From Pseudomonas sp. NC02 (GTDB lineage: Bacteria > Pseudomonadota > Gammaproteobacteria > Pseudomonadales > Pseudomonadaceae): a stretch of 64,000 nt of DNA. The notes under the pieces were generated by a model. The model saw nothing but the letters and a program-made list of their open reading frames with translations, had not been told where the DNA came from and did no database searches. Below, piece by piece: positions 43,760 to 52,855 of the stretch; the first letter of the stretch is position 1; every line of letters starts with the position of its first letter. The translations under genes were made by a program, and so were the position numbers. Where the stretch lies: NCBI RefSeq assembly GCF_002874965.1, contig NZ_CP025624.1, positions 992,001-1,056,000 of the forward strand. The letters are read 5' to 3'.

Positions 43760-44511
43760 TGAACGACCAGGAGCTGTTGCGCTATAGCCGGCAGATTCTG
43801 TTGCAGCATGTCGACATCGAAGGCCAGTTGCGCCTGAAAAACAGCCGCGCGCTGATCGTCGGCCTGGGTGGCCTCGGTTCGCCGGTGGCGCTGTACCTGG
43901 CGGCGGCGGGGGTGGGTGAGCTGCATTTGGCGGATTTCGACACTGTCGACCTGACCAACCTGCAACGCCAGATCATTCACGACACCGACAGCGTCGGCCT
44001 GAGCAAGGTCGACTCGGCGATTCGCCGCCTGGGCGCGATCAATCCTGAAATACAGCTGGTTGCCCATCGCAGCGCGCTGGATGAGGATTCCCTCGCGGCC
44101 GCCGTGGCGGTGGTCGATGTGGTACTGGATTGCAGCGACAACTTCTCCACCCGCGAAGCGGTCAACGCTGCGTGTGTCGCTGCCGGCAAGCCTTTGGTGA
44201 GCGGTGCGGCGATTCGCCTCGAAGGCCAGCTGTCGGTGTTCGACCCTCGTCGCGCCGAAAGCCCCTGCTACCACTGTTTATACGGGCACGGCAGCGACGC
44301 CGAACTGACCTGCAGCGAAGCCGGCGTCATCGGCCCGTTGGTGGGCCTGGTCGGCAGCCTGCAGGCCCTGGAAGCCTTGAAGTTACTGGCCGGTTTCGGC
44401 GAGCCGTTGGTGGGGCGGCTTTTGTTGATCGACGCCCTGACCACGCGTTTTCGCGAGCTGCGGGTCAAGCGTGACCCCGGTTGCATCGTCTGCGGTAGCC
44501 AACATGGTTAA
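43759..44511 (+). CDS. moeB: Molybdopterin-synthase adenylyltransferase MoeB (HesA/ThiF family)
   Basis: 250 aa E1-like enzyme that adenylates the C-terminus of MoaD. ATP-binding [35 protein letters not shown], and two zinc-binding Cys pairs (CYHC near 173, CIVC near 243). ATG at 43759 overlaps the prmC stop (TGATG); a GTG three bases earlier is possible. A ThiF function cannot be excluded by sequence. Confidence 0.9.
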   Translation: MNDQELLRYSRQILLQHVDIEGQLRLKNSRALIVGLGGLGSPVALYLAAAGVGELHLADFDTVDLTNLQRQIIHDTDSVGLSKVDSAIRRLGAINPEIQLVAHRSALDEDSLAAAVAVVDVVLDCSDNFSTREAVNAACVAAGKPLVSGAAIRLEGQLSVFDPRRAESPCYHCLYGHGSDAELTCSEAGVIGPLVGLVGSLQALEALKLLAGFGEPLVGRLLLIDALTTRFRELRVKRDPGCIVCGSQHG

Positions 44512-45298
44512 GGATGCGCCGATTGGTGTGTTCGACTCCGGTGTCGGCGGCCTGTCGGTGCTGGACGAAATCCAGCGTCTGCTGCCCCATGAGTCGCTGC
44601 TGTACGTGGCGGATGGCGGGAATATCCCCTACGGCGAGAAAACCCCGGCGTTCATCCTCGATCGTTCGCGACAGGTGGCGGCGTTCTTCCGTGAGAAGGG
44701 CGCCAAAGCGTTTGTGATTGCCTGCAACACGGCGACCGTTGCGGCGGTTGCCGATTTGCGCCAGGACTATCCCGACTGGCCATTGGTGGGCATGGAACCG
44801 GCAGTCAAACCCGCGGCTGCCGCGACCCGCAGTGGCGTCGTCGGCGTGCTGGCGACCACCGGCACCCTGCAAAGCGCCAAGTTCGCCGCCTTGCTCGACC
44901 GCTTCGCCACCGATGTGCGGGTAATCACCCAACCCTGCCCGGGCCTGGTGGAGCTGATCGAAACCGGCGACCTGGACAGCCCGGCCCTGCGCCTGCTGTT
45001 GCAAGGCTACGTGGAGCCGCTGATTGCGGCCGGTTGCGACACCATCATCCTTGGCTGCACCCACTACCCGTTCCTCAAGCCCCTGCTCGCCGAGATGCTC
45101 CCGCCGACGATCATTTTGATCGACACCGGGGCGGCAGTAGCGCGTCAATTGCAACGTCTTTTGAGTGATCGCGAACTGCTGGCCACTGGCAATCCGCCGC
45201 CTGTACAGTTCTGGACCAGCGGCGATCCGCAGCATCTAAGAAATATCCTACCGACCCTATGGAAATCTCCCGGAGTTGTGCGTAGTTTTGGCGTGTGA
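44504..45298 (+). CDS. murI: Glutamate racemase
   Basis: 264 aa cofactor-independent racemase supplying D-Glu for peptidoglycan. The two catalytic cysteines lie in [11 protein letters not shown] and [23 protein letters not shown] is the N-terminal signature. ATG at 44504 overlaps moeB by 8 bp; the frame back to 44471 is inside moeB. Confidence 0.94.
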   Translation: MVKDAPIGVFDSGVGGLSVLDEIQRLLPHESLLYVADGGNIPYGEKTPAFILDRSRQVAAFFREKGAKAFVIACNTATVAAVADLRQDYPDWPLVGMEPAVKPAAAATRSGVVGVLATTGTLQSAKFAALLDRFATDVRVITQPCPGLVELIETGDLDSPALRLLLQGYVEPLIAAGCDTIILGCTHYPFLKPLLAEMLPPTIILIDTGAAVARQLQRLLSDRELLATGNPPPVQFWTSGDPQHLRNILPTLWKSPGVVRSFGV

Positions 45299-45410
45299 AA
45301 AAAACGTGAAATAACGCCTTTATCCGCTGAACTTCTGGCTATACGGCAGCTTCTATAGCAAGTTAGCCGGTACAAAATCATACAACTTCGTTCGGAAGGG
45401 ATGTTTCTCT

Positions 45411-45929
45411 ATGAAGCGCTTGTTCTGTTTGGCTGCGATTGCGGCCGCAATGTTGGGGCACTCTTTTTCCGCACAGGCGGCAGGCCTGGAACTTGGGGTG
45501 GGAAGTACGAGCGATTCGACCATGACCTATCGGTTGGGGCTGACCTCGGACTGGGATAAAAGCTGGTGGCAGACCGATACGGGGCGCGTGACCGGGTACT
45601 GGAGCGGCGCCTACACCTACTGGGACGGTGACAAGCGGGCCAGCGTCAGCAGCCTGTCGTTCTCACCCGTGTTTGTGTATGAGTTTGCCGGGGAGAGGGT
45701 GAAGCCGTACATCGAGGCCGGCGTGGGTGTGGCCGTGTTCTCCCGCACGCGGGTAGAAGACAACAATATCGGCCAGGCTTTCCAGTTTGAAGACCGGCTG
45801 GGCTTTGGCTTGCGCTTTGTCGGTGGCAGTGAAGTGGGGATTCGGGCCACCCATTACTCCAATGCCGGGATCAGCAGCAATAACGATGGTGTAGAGAGTT
45901 ATTCGCTGCACTACACGCTGCCGTTGTAG
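45411..45929 (+). CDS. pagL: Lipid A 3-O-deacylase PagL
   Basis: 172 aa outer-membrane beta-barrel enzyme that removes the 3-O acyl chain of lipid A, lowering endotoxicity and changing membrane resistance. Signal peptide ends SAQA-AGLELG. The catalytic His-Ser pair is in THYSNAG, with a Glu shortly after in DGVESYSLHY, and the protein ends in a barrel strand (LPL). It follows murI as in P. aeruginosa. Confidence 0.9.
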   Translation: MKRLFCLAAIAAAMLGHSFSAQAAGLELGVGSTSDSTMTYRLGLTSDWDKSWWQTDTGRVTGYWSGAYTYWDGDKRASVSSLSFSPVFVYEFAGERVKPYIEAGVGVAVFSRTRVEDNNIGQAFQFEDRLGFGLRFVGGSEVGIRATHYSNAGISSNNDGVESYSLHYTLPL

Positions 45930-45954
45930 TTTTTTAAGCACACTGCAAAACCAT

Positions 45955-46043
45955 TGTGGGAGCGGGCTTGCTCGCGAAAGCGGTATATCAGCCACGAATC
46001 AGTTGACTGACACACCGCTTTCGCGAGCAAGCCCGCTCCCACA
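45955..46043. repeat. Paired REP element (REPIN)
   Basis: TGTGGGAGCGGGCTTGCTCG and its complement flank a ~43-bp spacer in the gap between convergent pagL and the YkgJ-like gene. Confidence 0.9.
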
Positions 46044-46066
46044 TTGGCTACTCATTGGTTCCGAAA

Positions 46067-46372
46067 TCAGCGATACACCGTCGCAATCCCCTGGCGCTCA
46101 TCGATGCACTCCGGCGCGCCCATCTCGAATTCCCGGCAGATCAGCGGCCGCTTCTCGTAAATCGTGCACATCATCGTGTCGCGGTCCAGCGCCGCGCACC
46201 AGCCGTCATCCAGGCGCAGCATGACTTCGCCGCCCCAATCGTCGGTATCGATAAAGCGATCGGGCACGCCGGTGTCGGTGATCAGCATGACTTCCAGCTG
46301 GCAGCAGCACGCGGCGCAGGTGGAGCAGGTGACGGCAGGTTCGGCGATTTGGGTATGGGGGATGTTGGTCAT
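46067..46372 (-). CDS. YkgJ-type cysteine-cluster protein
   Basis: 101 aa with eight cysteines: CSTCAACCC near residue 16, then single Cys residues in WCAAL, MCTIY, LICREFEMG and PECID. This is the YkgJ/CxxCxxCC pattern predicted to bind zinc or an iron-sulphur cluster. No reaction is established for the family. It stands alone downstream of a REPIN. Confidence 0.85.
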   Translation of the reverse strand: MTNIPHTQIAEPAVTCSTCAACCCQLEVMLITDTGVPDRFIDTDDWGGEVMLRLDDGWCAALDRDTMMCTIYEKRPLICREFEMGAPECIDERQGIATVYR

Positions 46373-46426
46373 AGGCGCGCAGTGTAAGGCAAGCGGCTCA
46401 TAGGTGTGTGAAAGGGCTGACGGACG

Positions 46427-46918
46427 TCAATGCGCCAACTGCCTGGCGACCCAATGCAACAACGGAAAAATCATCCCCCAGAGTAACGCCAGGCCGATGA
46501 CGGTCGGCACGGTGCCATAGCCGAAACTCACCCCGGCCAGTTGGCTGCCCGCGTAATAGGACAACGGCCCGCCCACCGCCCCCAACAAGCTCGCACGCCA
46601 CCAGGGCTGCGCGCTCCAGGCCAGGCAATGGCGTAGCGTGGTCGCTAGCAATGCCCACAACAGGATCAGCCACCATGGTGCCAACGGTCCGGGCAGGCTG
46701 AAATGAAACACGCCGAATGCTCGTAGCACGGTGTCGATCACGGTGCCCAACATGGTGACGGCAAGAATCACCTGGCCTTCCGCTGACCACGAACTTATCC
46801 ACAGCAGGTGGATTACCAGCACCGCCAACCCCACCAACAGCCACAGACTGTCGCCGCCCAGCACACAGGCAAACCAGCCGCACTGGAACAGCACGGCATT
46901 TGCCAGTGGTTTAAGCAT
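46427..46918 (-). CDS. DUF2878 family membrane protein
   Basis: 163 aa with about five hydrophobic helices (LLVGLAVLVIHLLWISSW; WWLILLWALLATTLRHCLAW; YYAGSQLAGVSFGYG). It matches my memory of DUF2878, often found behind cfa-like genes. ATG at 46918 overlaps the cfa-like stop, so it is the last gene of the nine-gene photolyase operon. Function unknown; a role in the lipid modification made by its neighbours is inferred. Confidence 0.8.
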   Translation of the reverse strand: MLKPLANAVLFQCGWFACVLGGDSLWLLVGLAVLVIHLLWISSWSAEGQVILAVTMLGTVIDTVLRAFGVFHFSLPGPLAPWWLILLWALLATTLRHCLAWSAQPWWRASLLGAVGGPLSYYAGSQLAGVSFGYGTVPTVIGLALLWGMIFPLLHWVARQLAH

Positions 46919-48182
46919 CAAAGCGCCCGAGCAGTGGCTGGGTCAGCGCCGCCGGCTTGGCCAGCAGCATCTGCGCGGTGCCGATGGTGCGCTCCATAAA
47001 GCCGCCTTCGCAGTAGCACAGGTAAAACTCCCACAGCCGCAGGAAGTATTCGTCGTAGCCCATTTCCGTCAGGCGGCTGTGGGCGCGACGAAAGTTCTCA
47101 TGCCACAGGCGCAGGGTTCGCGCGTAGTGCAGGCCGAAGTCCTCCATGTGCAGCAGGTTCATGTCAGTGTCGCGGCTGACGACCTCCAGCATCTTCTGTA
47201 CACAGGGCAGGGCGCCGCCGGGGAAGATATAGCGCTGGATAAAATCCACGCTGCTCTTGGCCTGTTCGTAGCGCTGTTCACGAATGGTGATGGCTTGCAG
47301 CAACATCAGGCCGTTGCTCTTGAGCAACTGCGCGCACTGTTTGAAATAGGTCGGCAGGAAGCGGTGGCCCACGGCTTCGATCATCTCGATCGACACCAGC
47401 TTGTCGTACTGCCCGGTCAGGTCGCGGTAGTCCTCCAGCAGCAACGTCACCTGATTCTGCAAACCCAGGGCCTCGATGCGTTTTTCAGTGTAGGCAAACT
47501 GCTCTTTGGACAGGGTCGTGGTGGTGACCTTGCAGCCGTACTGCTGCGCGGCATAAATCGCCATGCTGCCCCAGCCGGTGCCGATTTCCAGCAGGTGGTC
47601 GGACGGTTTCAGCGCGAGCTTCTGGCAGATGCGTTCCAGTTTGTTCAGTTGTGCCTGTTCCAGTGTGTCATCGGCGGTGAGGAACTGCGCGGCCGAATAC
47701 ATCATGGTCGGGTCGAGGAATTCCTCGAACAGGTCGTTGCCCAGGTCGTAGTGGGCGGCGATGTTTTTCTGCGAGCCCTTGCGCGTATTGCGGTTGAGCC
47801 AGTGCAGGCCCTGGGTGAAGGGCCGCGCCAGTTTCGCCAGCCCACCTTCCAGCGCATCCAGCACGTCGAGGTTGCTGACCATCACCCGTACCACGGCGGT
47901 CAGGTCCGGGCTGCTCCAGTAACCATGGATAAATGCCTCGCCGGCGCCGATGGAGCCGTTGGCCGCCACCAGCCCCCACACGGCTGAATCGAGGATCTGG
48001 ATCTCCCCCAGCAGGTGCGCTTCCCGTGCGCCGAAGACTTGCCGTTCGCCGTCCTCGATCACCACCAACTGGCCGTGGCGCAGTTGGCCGAGCTGGCGCA
48101 GCACGGCTTTGCGCAGCAGCGCGGCGGTCATGCCGTTGACGTTCAAGCGGTTGGATTTGACCGATAAGCTAGGGGATTTCAT
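46911..48182 (-). CDS. cfa: Cyclopropane-fatty-acid synthase-like SAM methyltransferase
   Basis: 423 aa Cfa-family enzyme that methylates or cyclopropanates acyl chains of membrane phospholipids. SAM motif LLEIGTGWGSMAIYAAQQYGC (~195-215), AAHYDLGNDLFEEFLDPTMMYS and IEMIEAVGHRFLPTYFKQC are typical. It is in an operon with DUF1365, an FAD enzyme and photolyase, a grouping known from singlet-oxygen responses, where a Cfa-like enzyme makes methylated or furan fatty acids; whether it makes cyclopropane or furan precursors is open. It overlaps DUF1365 by 14 bp. Confidence 0.88.
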   Translation of the reverse strand: MKSPSLSVKSNRLNVNGMTAALLRKAVLRQLGQLRHGQLVVIEDGERQVFGAREAHLLGEIQILDSAVWGLVAANGSIGAGEAFIHGYWSSPDLTAVVRVMVSNLDVLDALEGGLAKLARPFTQGLHWLNRNTRKGSQKNIAAHYDLGNDLFEEFLDPTMMYSAAQFLTADDTLEQAQLNKLERICQKLALKPSDHLLEIGTGWGSMAIYAAQQYGCKVTTTTLSKEQFAYTEKRIEALGLQNQVTLLLEDYRDLTGQYDKLVSIEMIEAVGHRFLPTYFKQCAQLLKSNGLMLLQAITIREQRYEQAKSSVDFIQRYIFPGGALPCVQKMLEVVSRDTDMNLLHMEDFGLHYARTLRLWHENFRRAHSRLTEMGYDEYFLRLWEFYLCYCEGGFMERTIGTAQMLLAKPAALTQPLLGRFDA

Positions 48183-48975
48183 GGCGGCGATCCTTGGTGT
48201 AACCGACTGCGGTGCGAGAAGCGCCTTCGGCGGCGTGATGGGAAAAAATCGGCGTGCGTTTAAGCAAGAGGCGCAAGGCCTGCCAATAAATGGCCAGGCA
48301 GGTCTTGGCTGTCATCCACGGGAAGCGCCACAGGTAGCGGTGCAGGCTGGCGCGGTTCAGGGCTTCGCGTTGCAGGCTCAAGGTGGCGTCGAAGACTTTC
48401 AGTTCGCCCTGCCAGTCGGCCATATGCACGCCGAGCCTGGCGGCGGGCGGGCTGAAGCTCATGCGGTATTCCAGGTCCCGGGGCAAGAACGGCGACACAT
48501 GAAACGCCTTGGCCACGGCGAAGTGCTGATGCTCACCGGCAGGCAGCGCCTGGGCTGGCAGCACGTAGTGATAGCGCTCGCGCCACGGGGTGTTGGTCAC
48601 TTCACAAAGGATCGCGGCCAGCGTTCCGTCGGCCTCGAAGCAGTAGAAGAAACTCACCGGGTTAAAGGCCAGGCCCCAACTGCGGGCCTGGGTCAGCAGG
48701 CAGATAACGCCCGAGGGGATGCGCCCCAGGGCCTTGCCGACTTCTTGGCGTACGGCATCGGTCAAGCTCATGCCGTGACGGGTAAATTCACGCAGGTAAT
48801 CCTGCTGGCGAAACGCGAACGGCGCCCAGCGCTCGCCCGCCAATGGCGACAAGCCGAACACTTCGTCCTGTTCGCTGAGGTCCAGGTACAGCAGGCCGAT
48901 CCGGTAGCGGAAGGCATGGCCCTTTGGCGTAAACCGCCGATGGGCGATCCAGCCGCTGTACAGGGCGCTGTTCAC
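48169..48975 (-). CDS. DUF1365 family protein
   Basis: 268 aa (VNSALYSGWIAHRRFTPKGH start). Family marks: FRYRIGLLYLDLSE, LAFNPVSFFYCFEADG and FHVSPFLPRDLEYRMSF. DUF1365 proteins nearly always accompany a COG2907-type FAD protein and a Cfa-like methyltransferase, as here, and are inferred to act on membrane lipids. GTG at 48975 overlaps the stop of the FAD gene (GTGA); the longer frame to 49203 is rejected. Confidence 0.87.
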   Translation of the reverse strand: MNSALYSGWIAHRRFTPKGHAFRYRIGLLYLDLSEQDEVFGLSPLAGERWAPFAFRQQDYLREFTRHGMSLTDAVRQEVGKALGRIPSGVICLLTQARSWGLAFNPVSFFYCFEADGTLAAILCEVTNTPWRERYHYVLPAQALPAGEHQHFAVAKAFHVSPFLPRDLEYRMSFSPPAARLGVHMADWQGELKVFDATLSLQREALNRASLHRYLWRFPWMTAKTCLAIYWQALRLLLKRTPIFSHHAAEGASRTAVGYTKDRRHEIP

Positions 48976-50219
48976 AGGATTTCCCCGAACGCCTTGGCCA
49001 CGCGCAATGCGCTGACCACGCCGTCTTCGTGGAAACCGTTGGCCCAGTAGGCGCCGCAATAATAGGTGTGCTGCGTGCCGTGCAGTTCTTCCCAGCGCGC
49101 TTGGGCGGCCACGGCGGCCAGGCTGTATTGCGGGTGGGCGTAGGTGTAGCGGGCGAGGACTTTGAGCGGGTTGATCAGCGCCGTTTGATTGAGGCTCACG
49201 CAAAAGGTGGTGGTGCTGTCGATGCCCTGCAGGATGTTCATGTCGTAGGTCACCGCCGCCTGTTTTTGCGCGCGGCCATCCAGGCGGTAATTCCAGCTGG
49301 CCCAGGCCAGTTTGCGGTCGGGCAGCAGACGGGTATCGGTGTGCAGGACGACGTCATTGTCGGCGTAGGGCAGGGCGCCAAGGATCTGTTGCTCGGCCAG
49401 GCTCGCATCCCCCAGCAAGGCCAGAGCCTGGTCGCTGTGGCAGGCGAACACCACCTTGTCGAATGCCTCGCTGCCGGCGGCGCTGTGGATAACTGCGCCG
49501 ATGGCTGAACGCTCAACCCGGGTGACCGGGCAATTGAGGCGGATATTTTCGCGGAAGGACTGGGTCAGCGGTTCGATATAGCGGCTGGAACCGCCTTCGA
49601 TCACGCACCACTGCGGCCGGTTGCTCACCGACAACAAGCCATGGTTCTTGAAGAACCGCACGAAGAATTGCAGGGGAAACCCGAGCATGTCAGCCAGGGA
49701 CATCGACCAGATCGCCGCGCCCATCGGCACGATGTAGTGCTGGATAAATCGCTGGCCGTAGCCGCCCGCTTGCAGGTACTCGCCCAGGGTCATCTCGGCG
49801 CTGATGCGTTGCTCTTGCAGGTCCAGGGGCGCCTGGCGGTTGAAGCGCAGGATATCGCGCAACATGCCCCAGAACCCCGGCGACAGAATATTCCGGCGCT
49901 GGGCAAACAGGCTGTTGAGGTTGTTGCCGTTGTACTCGAACCCGGCGTTCGGGTCGCACACCGAAAAGCTCATCTCGGTGGGTTTGTACGTCACGCCAAT
50001 TTGCCCCAGCAGCTTGATGAAGTTGGGATAGGTCCAGTCGTTGAACACGATAAAGCCGGTGTCCACCGCATGGCTTTTGCCTTCCACTGTGACATTCACC
50101 GTGTGAGTGTGGCCGCCGATGCGGTCGCCCGCTTCGAACAGGGTGATGTCGTGGCGGCGACCGAGCAGGTAGGCGCTGGTCAGCCCGGCAATGCCGCTGC
50201 CGATAATGGCGATCTTCAC
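48972..50219 (-). CDS. COG2907-type NAD/FAD-binding oxidoreductase
   Basis: 415 aa. N-terminal dinucleotide fold KIAIIGSGIAGLTSAYLLG then EAGDRIGGHTHTVNV, characteristic of amine-oxidase-like flavoproteins, and a C-terminal NAD/FAD segment CGAYWANGFHEDGVVSALRVA. In the singlet-oxygen lipid operons of other bacteria the related protein is linked to desaturation of methylated fatty acids. GTG at 50219 overlaps the SDR stop; the upstream in-frame part to 50306 lies inside the SDR gene. Confidence 0.87.
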   Translation of the reverse strand: MKIAIIGSGIAGLTSAYLLGRRHDITLFEAGDRIGGHTHTVNVTVEGKSHAVDTGFIVFNDWTYPNFIKLLGQIGVTYKPTEMSFSVCDPNAGFEYNGNNLNSLFAQRRNILSPGFWGMLRDILRFNRQAPLDLQEQRISAEMTLGEYLQAGGYGQRFIQHYIVPMGAAIWSMSLADMLGFPLQFFVRFFKNHGLLSVSNRPQWCVIEGGSSRYIEPLTQSFRENIRLNCPVTRVERSAIGAVIHSAAGSEAFDKVVFACHSDQALALLGDASLAEQQILGALPYADNDVVLHTDTRLLPDRKLAWASWNYRLDGRAQKQAAVTYDMNILQGIDSTTTFCVSLNQTALINPLKVLARYTYAHPQYSLAAVAAQARWEELHGTQHTYYCGAYWANGFHEDGVVSALRVAKAFGEIL

Positions 50220-50998
50220 AGGTCGTCCTTTCTCGGCGGCGGGCTGCGCAGCATGCGTTTGCCAATGATCAACTGGACGCGGTTCGGCAGTTTCGACAGT
50301 GGCCACAAGGCGGCAATAAACAGGGCAGGGAAGGCAATTTCCAATGGGCGGTTTTGCAGCTTGGCGAAGATATGTCGCGCGGCCTTGTCCGCCGGCCAGC
50401 TCAGGGGCATCGGGAAATCATTGCGGGCGGTCAGCGGCGTGTCGACAAACCCCGGGCTGACCACGGTGACGTCGATCCCTTCAGGCGACAGGTCGATACG
50501 CAGGGACTCGAACAGGTAACGCAGGCCCGCCTTCGACGCACCATAGGCTTCCGCCCTGGGCATCGGCAGGTAGGTCACCGCACTGGCCACACCGACCAGG
50601 TGCGGTGTATGACCGGCACGCAACAGCGGCAGCGCGGCCTCTATGCAGTAACTGCTGGCCAGCAGGTTGGTGCGCACCACGTGCTCGATGATCGAGGAAT
50701 CAAACTGCCTGGCATCCACGTATTCGCAGGTGCCGGCATTCAGGATCACCGTATCCAGCGAACCCCAGGCCACCGCGATGTGTTCACCGATCTCGCGTAC
50801 GGTCTGGCTGTTGGTCAGGTCGCCGGCCACCACCAGCACTTGCCCGGGGTATTGCTGGGCAAGCTGTTCCAGGGGCGCCTTGGAGCGGGAACTGAGGGCC
50901 ACATGGGCACCGCTTTCGAGCAGCGTCTTGGCCAGTTCGGCCCCGATGCCACTGCTGGCACCGGTCAACCAGTAACGACGTGGAAGGTTAAGGCTCAT
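50216..50998 (-). CDS. Short-chain dehydrogenase/reductase
   Basis: 260 aa classical SDR: cofactor loop TGASSGIGAELAKTL (~13-27), catalytic region AVTYLPMPRAEAYGASKAGL (Tyr and Lys of YxxxK), and VVSPGFVDTPLTAR. Substrate unknown; in this operon a lipid-derived alcohol or ketone is plausible. It overlaps the SnoaL-like gene by ATGA. Confidence 0.9.
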   Translation of the reverse strand: MSLNLPRRYWLTGASSGIGAELAKTLLESGAHVALSSRSKAPLEQLAQQYPGQVLVVAGDLTNSQTVREIGEHIAVAWGSLDTVILNAGTCEYVDARQFDSSIIEHVVRTNLLASSYCIEAALPLLRAGHTPHLVGVASAVTYLPMPRAEAYGASKAGLRYLFESLRIDLSPEGIDVTVVSPGFVDTPLTARNDFPMPLSWPADKAARHIFAKLQNRPLEIAFPALFIAALWPLSKLPNRVQLIIGKRMLRSPPPRKDDL

Positions 50999-51417
50999 CC
51001 CATTCTCCTTTTCAGCCAGCTGACCACACCGCCAAGGACCGGCACGTGTTCATACAGCAACTGTCCAGCGTCAAAATAATCCCGGTGGCGATACACCTTG
51101 TCGCGCCACAGCAGGTGCGAGCAGCCTTCCACACGAATCACTTCGCCCTTGGCCAGGCGCGGGTGGCAGAAGCTCATTTTCCAGCGCAGGTAGCCTTCGC
51201 CTTCCGCCACTTGATCAAAGCCATGGAAGTCAAAGCGCAACTGGGTAACGTTGTCGTACAGCTCGGCGAAGTAGCGGTGCAACGCCGGCAGCCCGTGCAC
51301 CTCGTGCAGTGGGTCGGTGAAACTGATGTCCTGGCTGTACAGGCCGTCGAGCAGGTGCAGGTTGTGCTTGTCCACACTGGCGAACACCTGGGCGAAGCGG
51401 CGCAGGAAATCACTCAT
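50995..51417 (-). CDS. SnoaL/NTF2-like protein
   Basis: 140 aa cone-shaped NTF2-fold protein (LDGLYSQDISFTDPLHEVHGLPALHRYFAELYDNV), the kind that binds or isomerises small hydrophobic ligands. Conserved neighbour of photolyase and SDR genes in light/singlet-oxygen operons. ATG at 51417 overlaps the phrB stop. Confidence 0.86.
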   Translation of the reverse strand: MSDFLRRFAQVFASVDKHNLHLLDGLYSQDISFTDPLHEVHGLPALHRYFAELYDNVTQLRFDFHGFDQVAEGEGYLRWKMSFCHPRLAKGEVIRVEGCSHLLWRDKVYRHRDYFDAGQLLYEHVPVLGGVVSWLKRRMG

Positions 51418-52855
51418 AAGCACCTCCGACCGCCTGGCGTGAAGGCAGGCTGCGGAAAGCGGCGAGGGCGCGCTCGCGGGATTTTTTCAAGTCGACGATA
51501 GGACGAGGATAGTCGGCCACACCAAACAGGCCGCCCACGGCGTCGGGGTTGTGCACTTCCTTTTTGTTCAGCGCCGCCAGTTGCGGCAGCCAGTGCTTGA
51601 TAAATACACCTTCGCCGTCGAATTTTTCCGATTGGCTCAAGGGGCTGAAAATCCGGAAGTACGGGGCCGAGTCGGTGCCGGTGGACGAACTCCACTGCCA
51701 GCCACCGTTGTTGGCTGCCAGATCGCCGTCGATCAGGTGACGCATGAAAAAGCGCTCGCCTTCGCGCCAGTCGATCAGCAGGTTTTTGGTCAGGAACATC
51801 GCCACCACCATGCGCAGGCGATTGTGCATCCAGCCGGTTTCCAGCAGCTGGCGCATGGCGGCGTCGATGATCGGCAGGCCGGTGCGTGCTTCCTGCCACG
51901 CTTTCAAGTCTTCCGGGCTGTTACGCCAGGCCACGGCTTCGGTCTCCGGGCGGAATGCGCGGTGGCGCGAGACCCGTGGGTAGCCCACCAGAATATGTTT
52001 GTAGAACTCGCGCCACAGCAGCTCGTTGATCCAGGTAATCGCGCCGATGTCGCCGCTTTCGAATTCACCCTGGTTGCTTTGCAGCGCGGCATGCAGGCAC
52101 TGGCGCGGTGAAACCACGCCCGCTGCAAGGTAGGCCGAAAGCTGGCTGGTACCGGGCTTGGCCGGGAAGTCGCGTTCGTCCTTGTAGTAGCTGATTTGTG
52201 CGTCGGCGAACTGGTCGAGACGGCGCCGGGCTTCGGCTTCGCCGGCAGGCCACAGGGCGCGCAAGGCTTCGCTCGGGGTAGCGAAGCCCTCGACGTGATC
52301 CGGAACCTCGTCGCTTTTGAGTGTGAGCGGCGCCTGCGCCTTGGGCGTGGCGACCAAACGCGGCAAGGCGCCATGCAGGCGGCTGTAGCAGACCTTGCGG
52401 AACTGGCTGAACACCTGGAAGTAGGTGCCGGTCTTGGTCAGCACGCTGCCGGGCTGGAAAAACAACTGGTCCAGATAGGTGTGGAATGTGATGCCTTGAG
52501 CTTCGAGGGCCTTGGCCACAGCGGCGTCGCGGCGCTCTTCGTGGATGCCGTATTCGTCATTGACGTGCACCGACTCCACCGACAGTTCCTGGCACAGGCC
52601 TGCCAAAACTTCAGGTGCTTGATCCCAAGTGTCGGCATGGCGGATCAATAACGGAATGTTCAACTCGCTCAGTGCCGAGCTCAAGCGCTGCAGGTTGCGC
52701 AGCCAGAAATCGACCTTGCACGGCGCGTCATCGTGGGCCAGCCATTGCCCGGGGCTGATCAGGTAGACGGCCGCTGTCGGGCCACGCTGTGCGGCGGCGG
52801 CGAGGGCGGTGTTGTCATGTAGGCGCAGGTCGGTGCGCAGCCAGATCAAGTGCAT
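51410..52855 (-). CDS. phrB: Deoxyribodipyrimidine photolyase
   Basis: 481 aa class I CPD photolyase. N-terminal antenna domain (MHLIWLRTDLRLHDNTAL), C-terminal FAD domain with ELLWREFYKHIL, TGLPIIDAAMRQLLETGWMHNRLRM and the signature WREGERFFMRHLIDGDLAANNGGWQWSSSTGTDSAPYFRIF region. Repairs UV cyclobutane dimers using blue light. ATG directly follows the merR stop. Confidence 0.95.
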   Translation of the reverse strand: MHLIWLRTDLRLHDNTALAAAAQRGPTAAVYLISPGQWLAHDDAPCKVDFWLRNLQRLSSALSELNIPLLIRHADTWDQAPEVLAGLCQELSVESVHVNDEYGIHEERRDAAVAKALEAQGITFHTYLDQLFFQPGSVLTKTGTYFQVFSQFRKVCYSRLHGALPRLVATPKAQAPLTLKSDEVPDHVEGFATPSEALRALWPAGEAEARRRLDQFADAQISYYKDERDFPAKPGTSQLSAYLAAGVVSPRQCLHAALQSNQGEFESGDIGAITWINELLWREFYKHILVGYPRVSRHRAFRPETEAVAWRNSPEDLKAWQEARTGLPIIDAAMRQLLETGWMHNRLRMVVAMFLTKNLLIDWREGERFFMRHLIDGDLAANNGGWQWSSSTGTDSAPYFRIFSPLSQSEKFDGEGVFIKHWLPQLAALNKKEVHNPDAVGGLFGVADYPRPIVDLKKSRERALAAFRSLPSRQAVGGAYE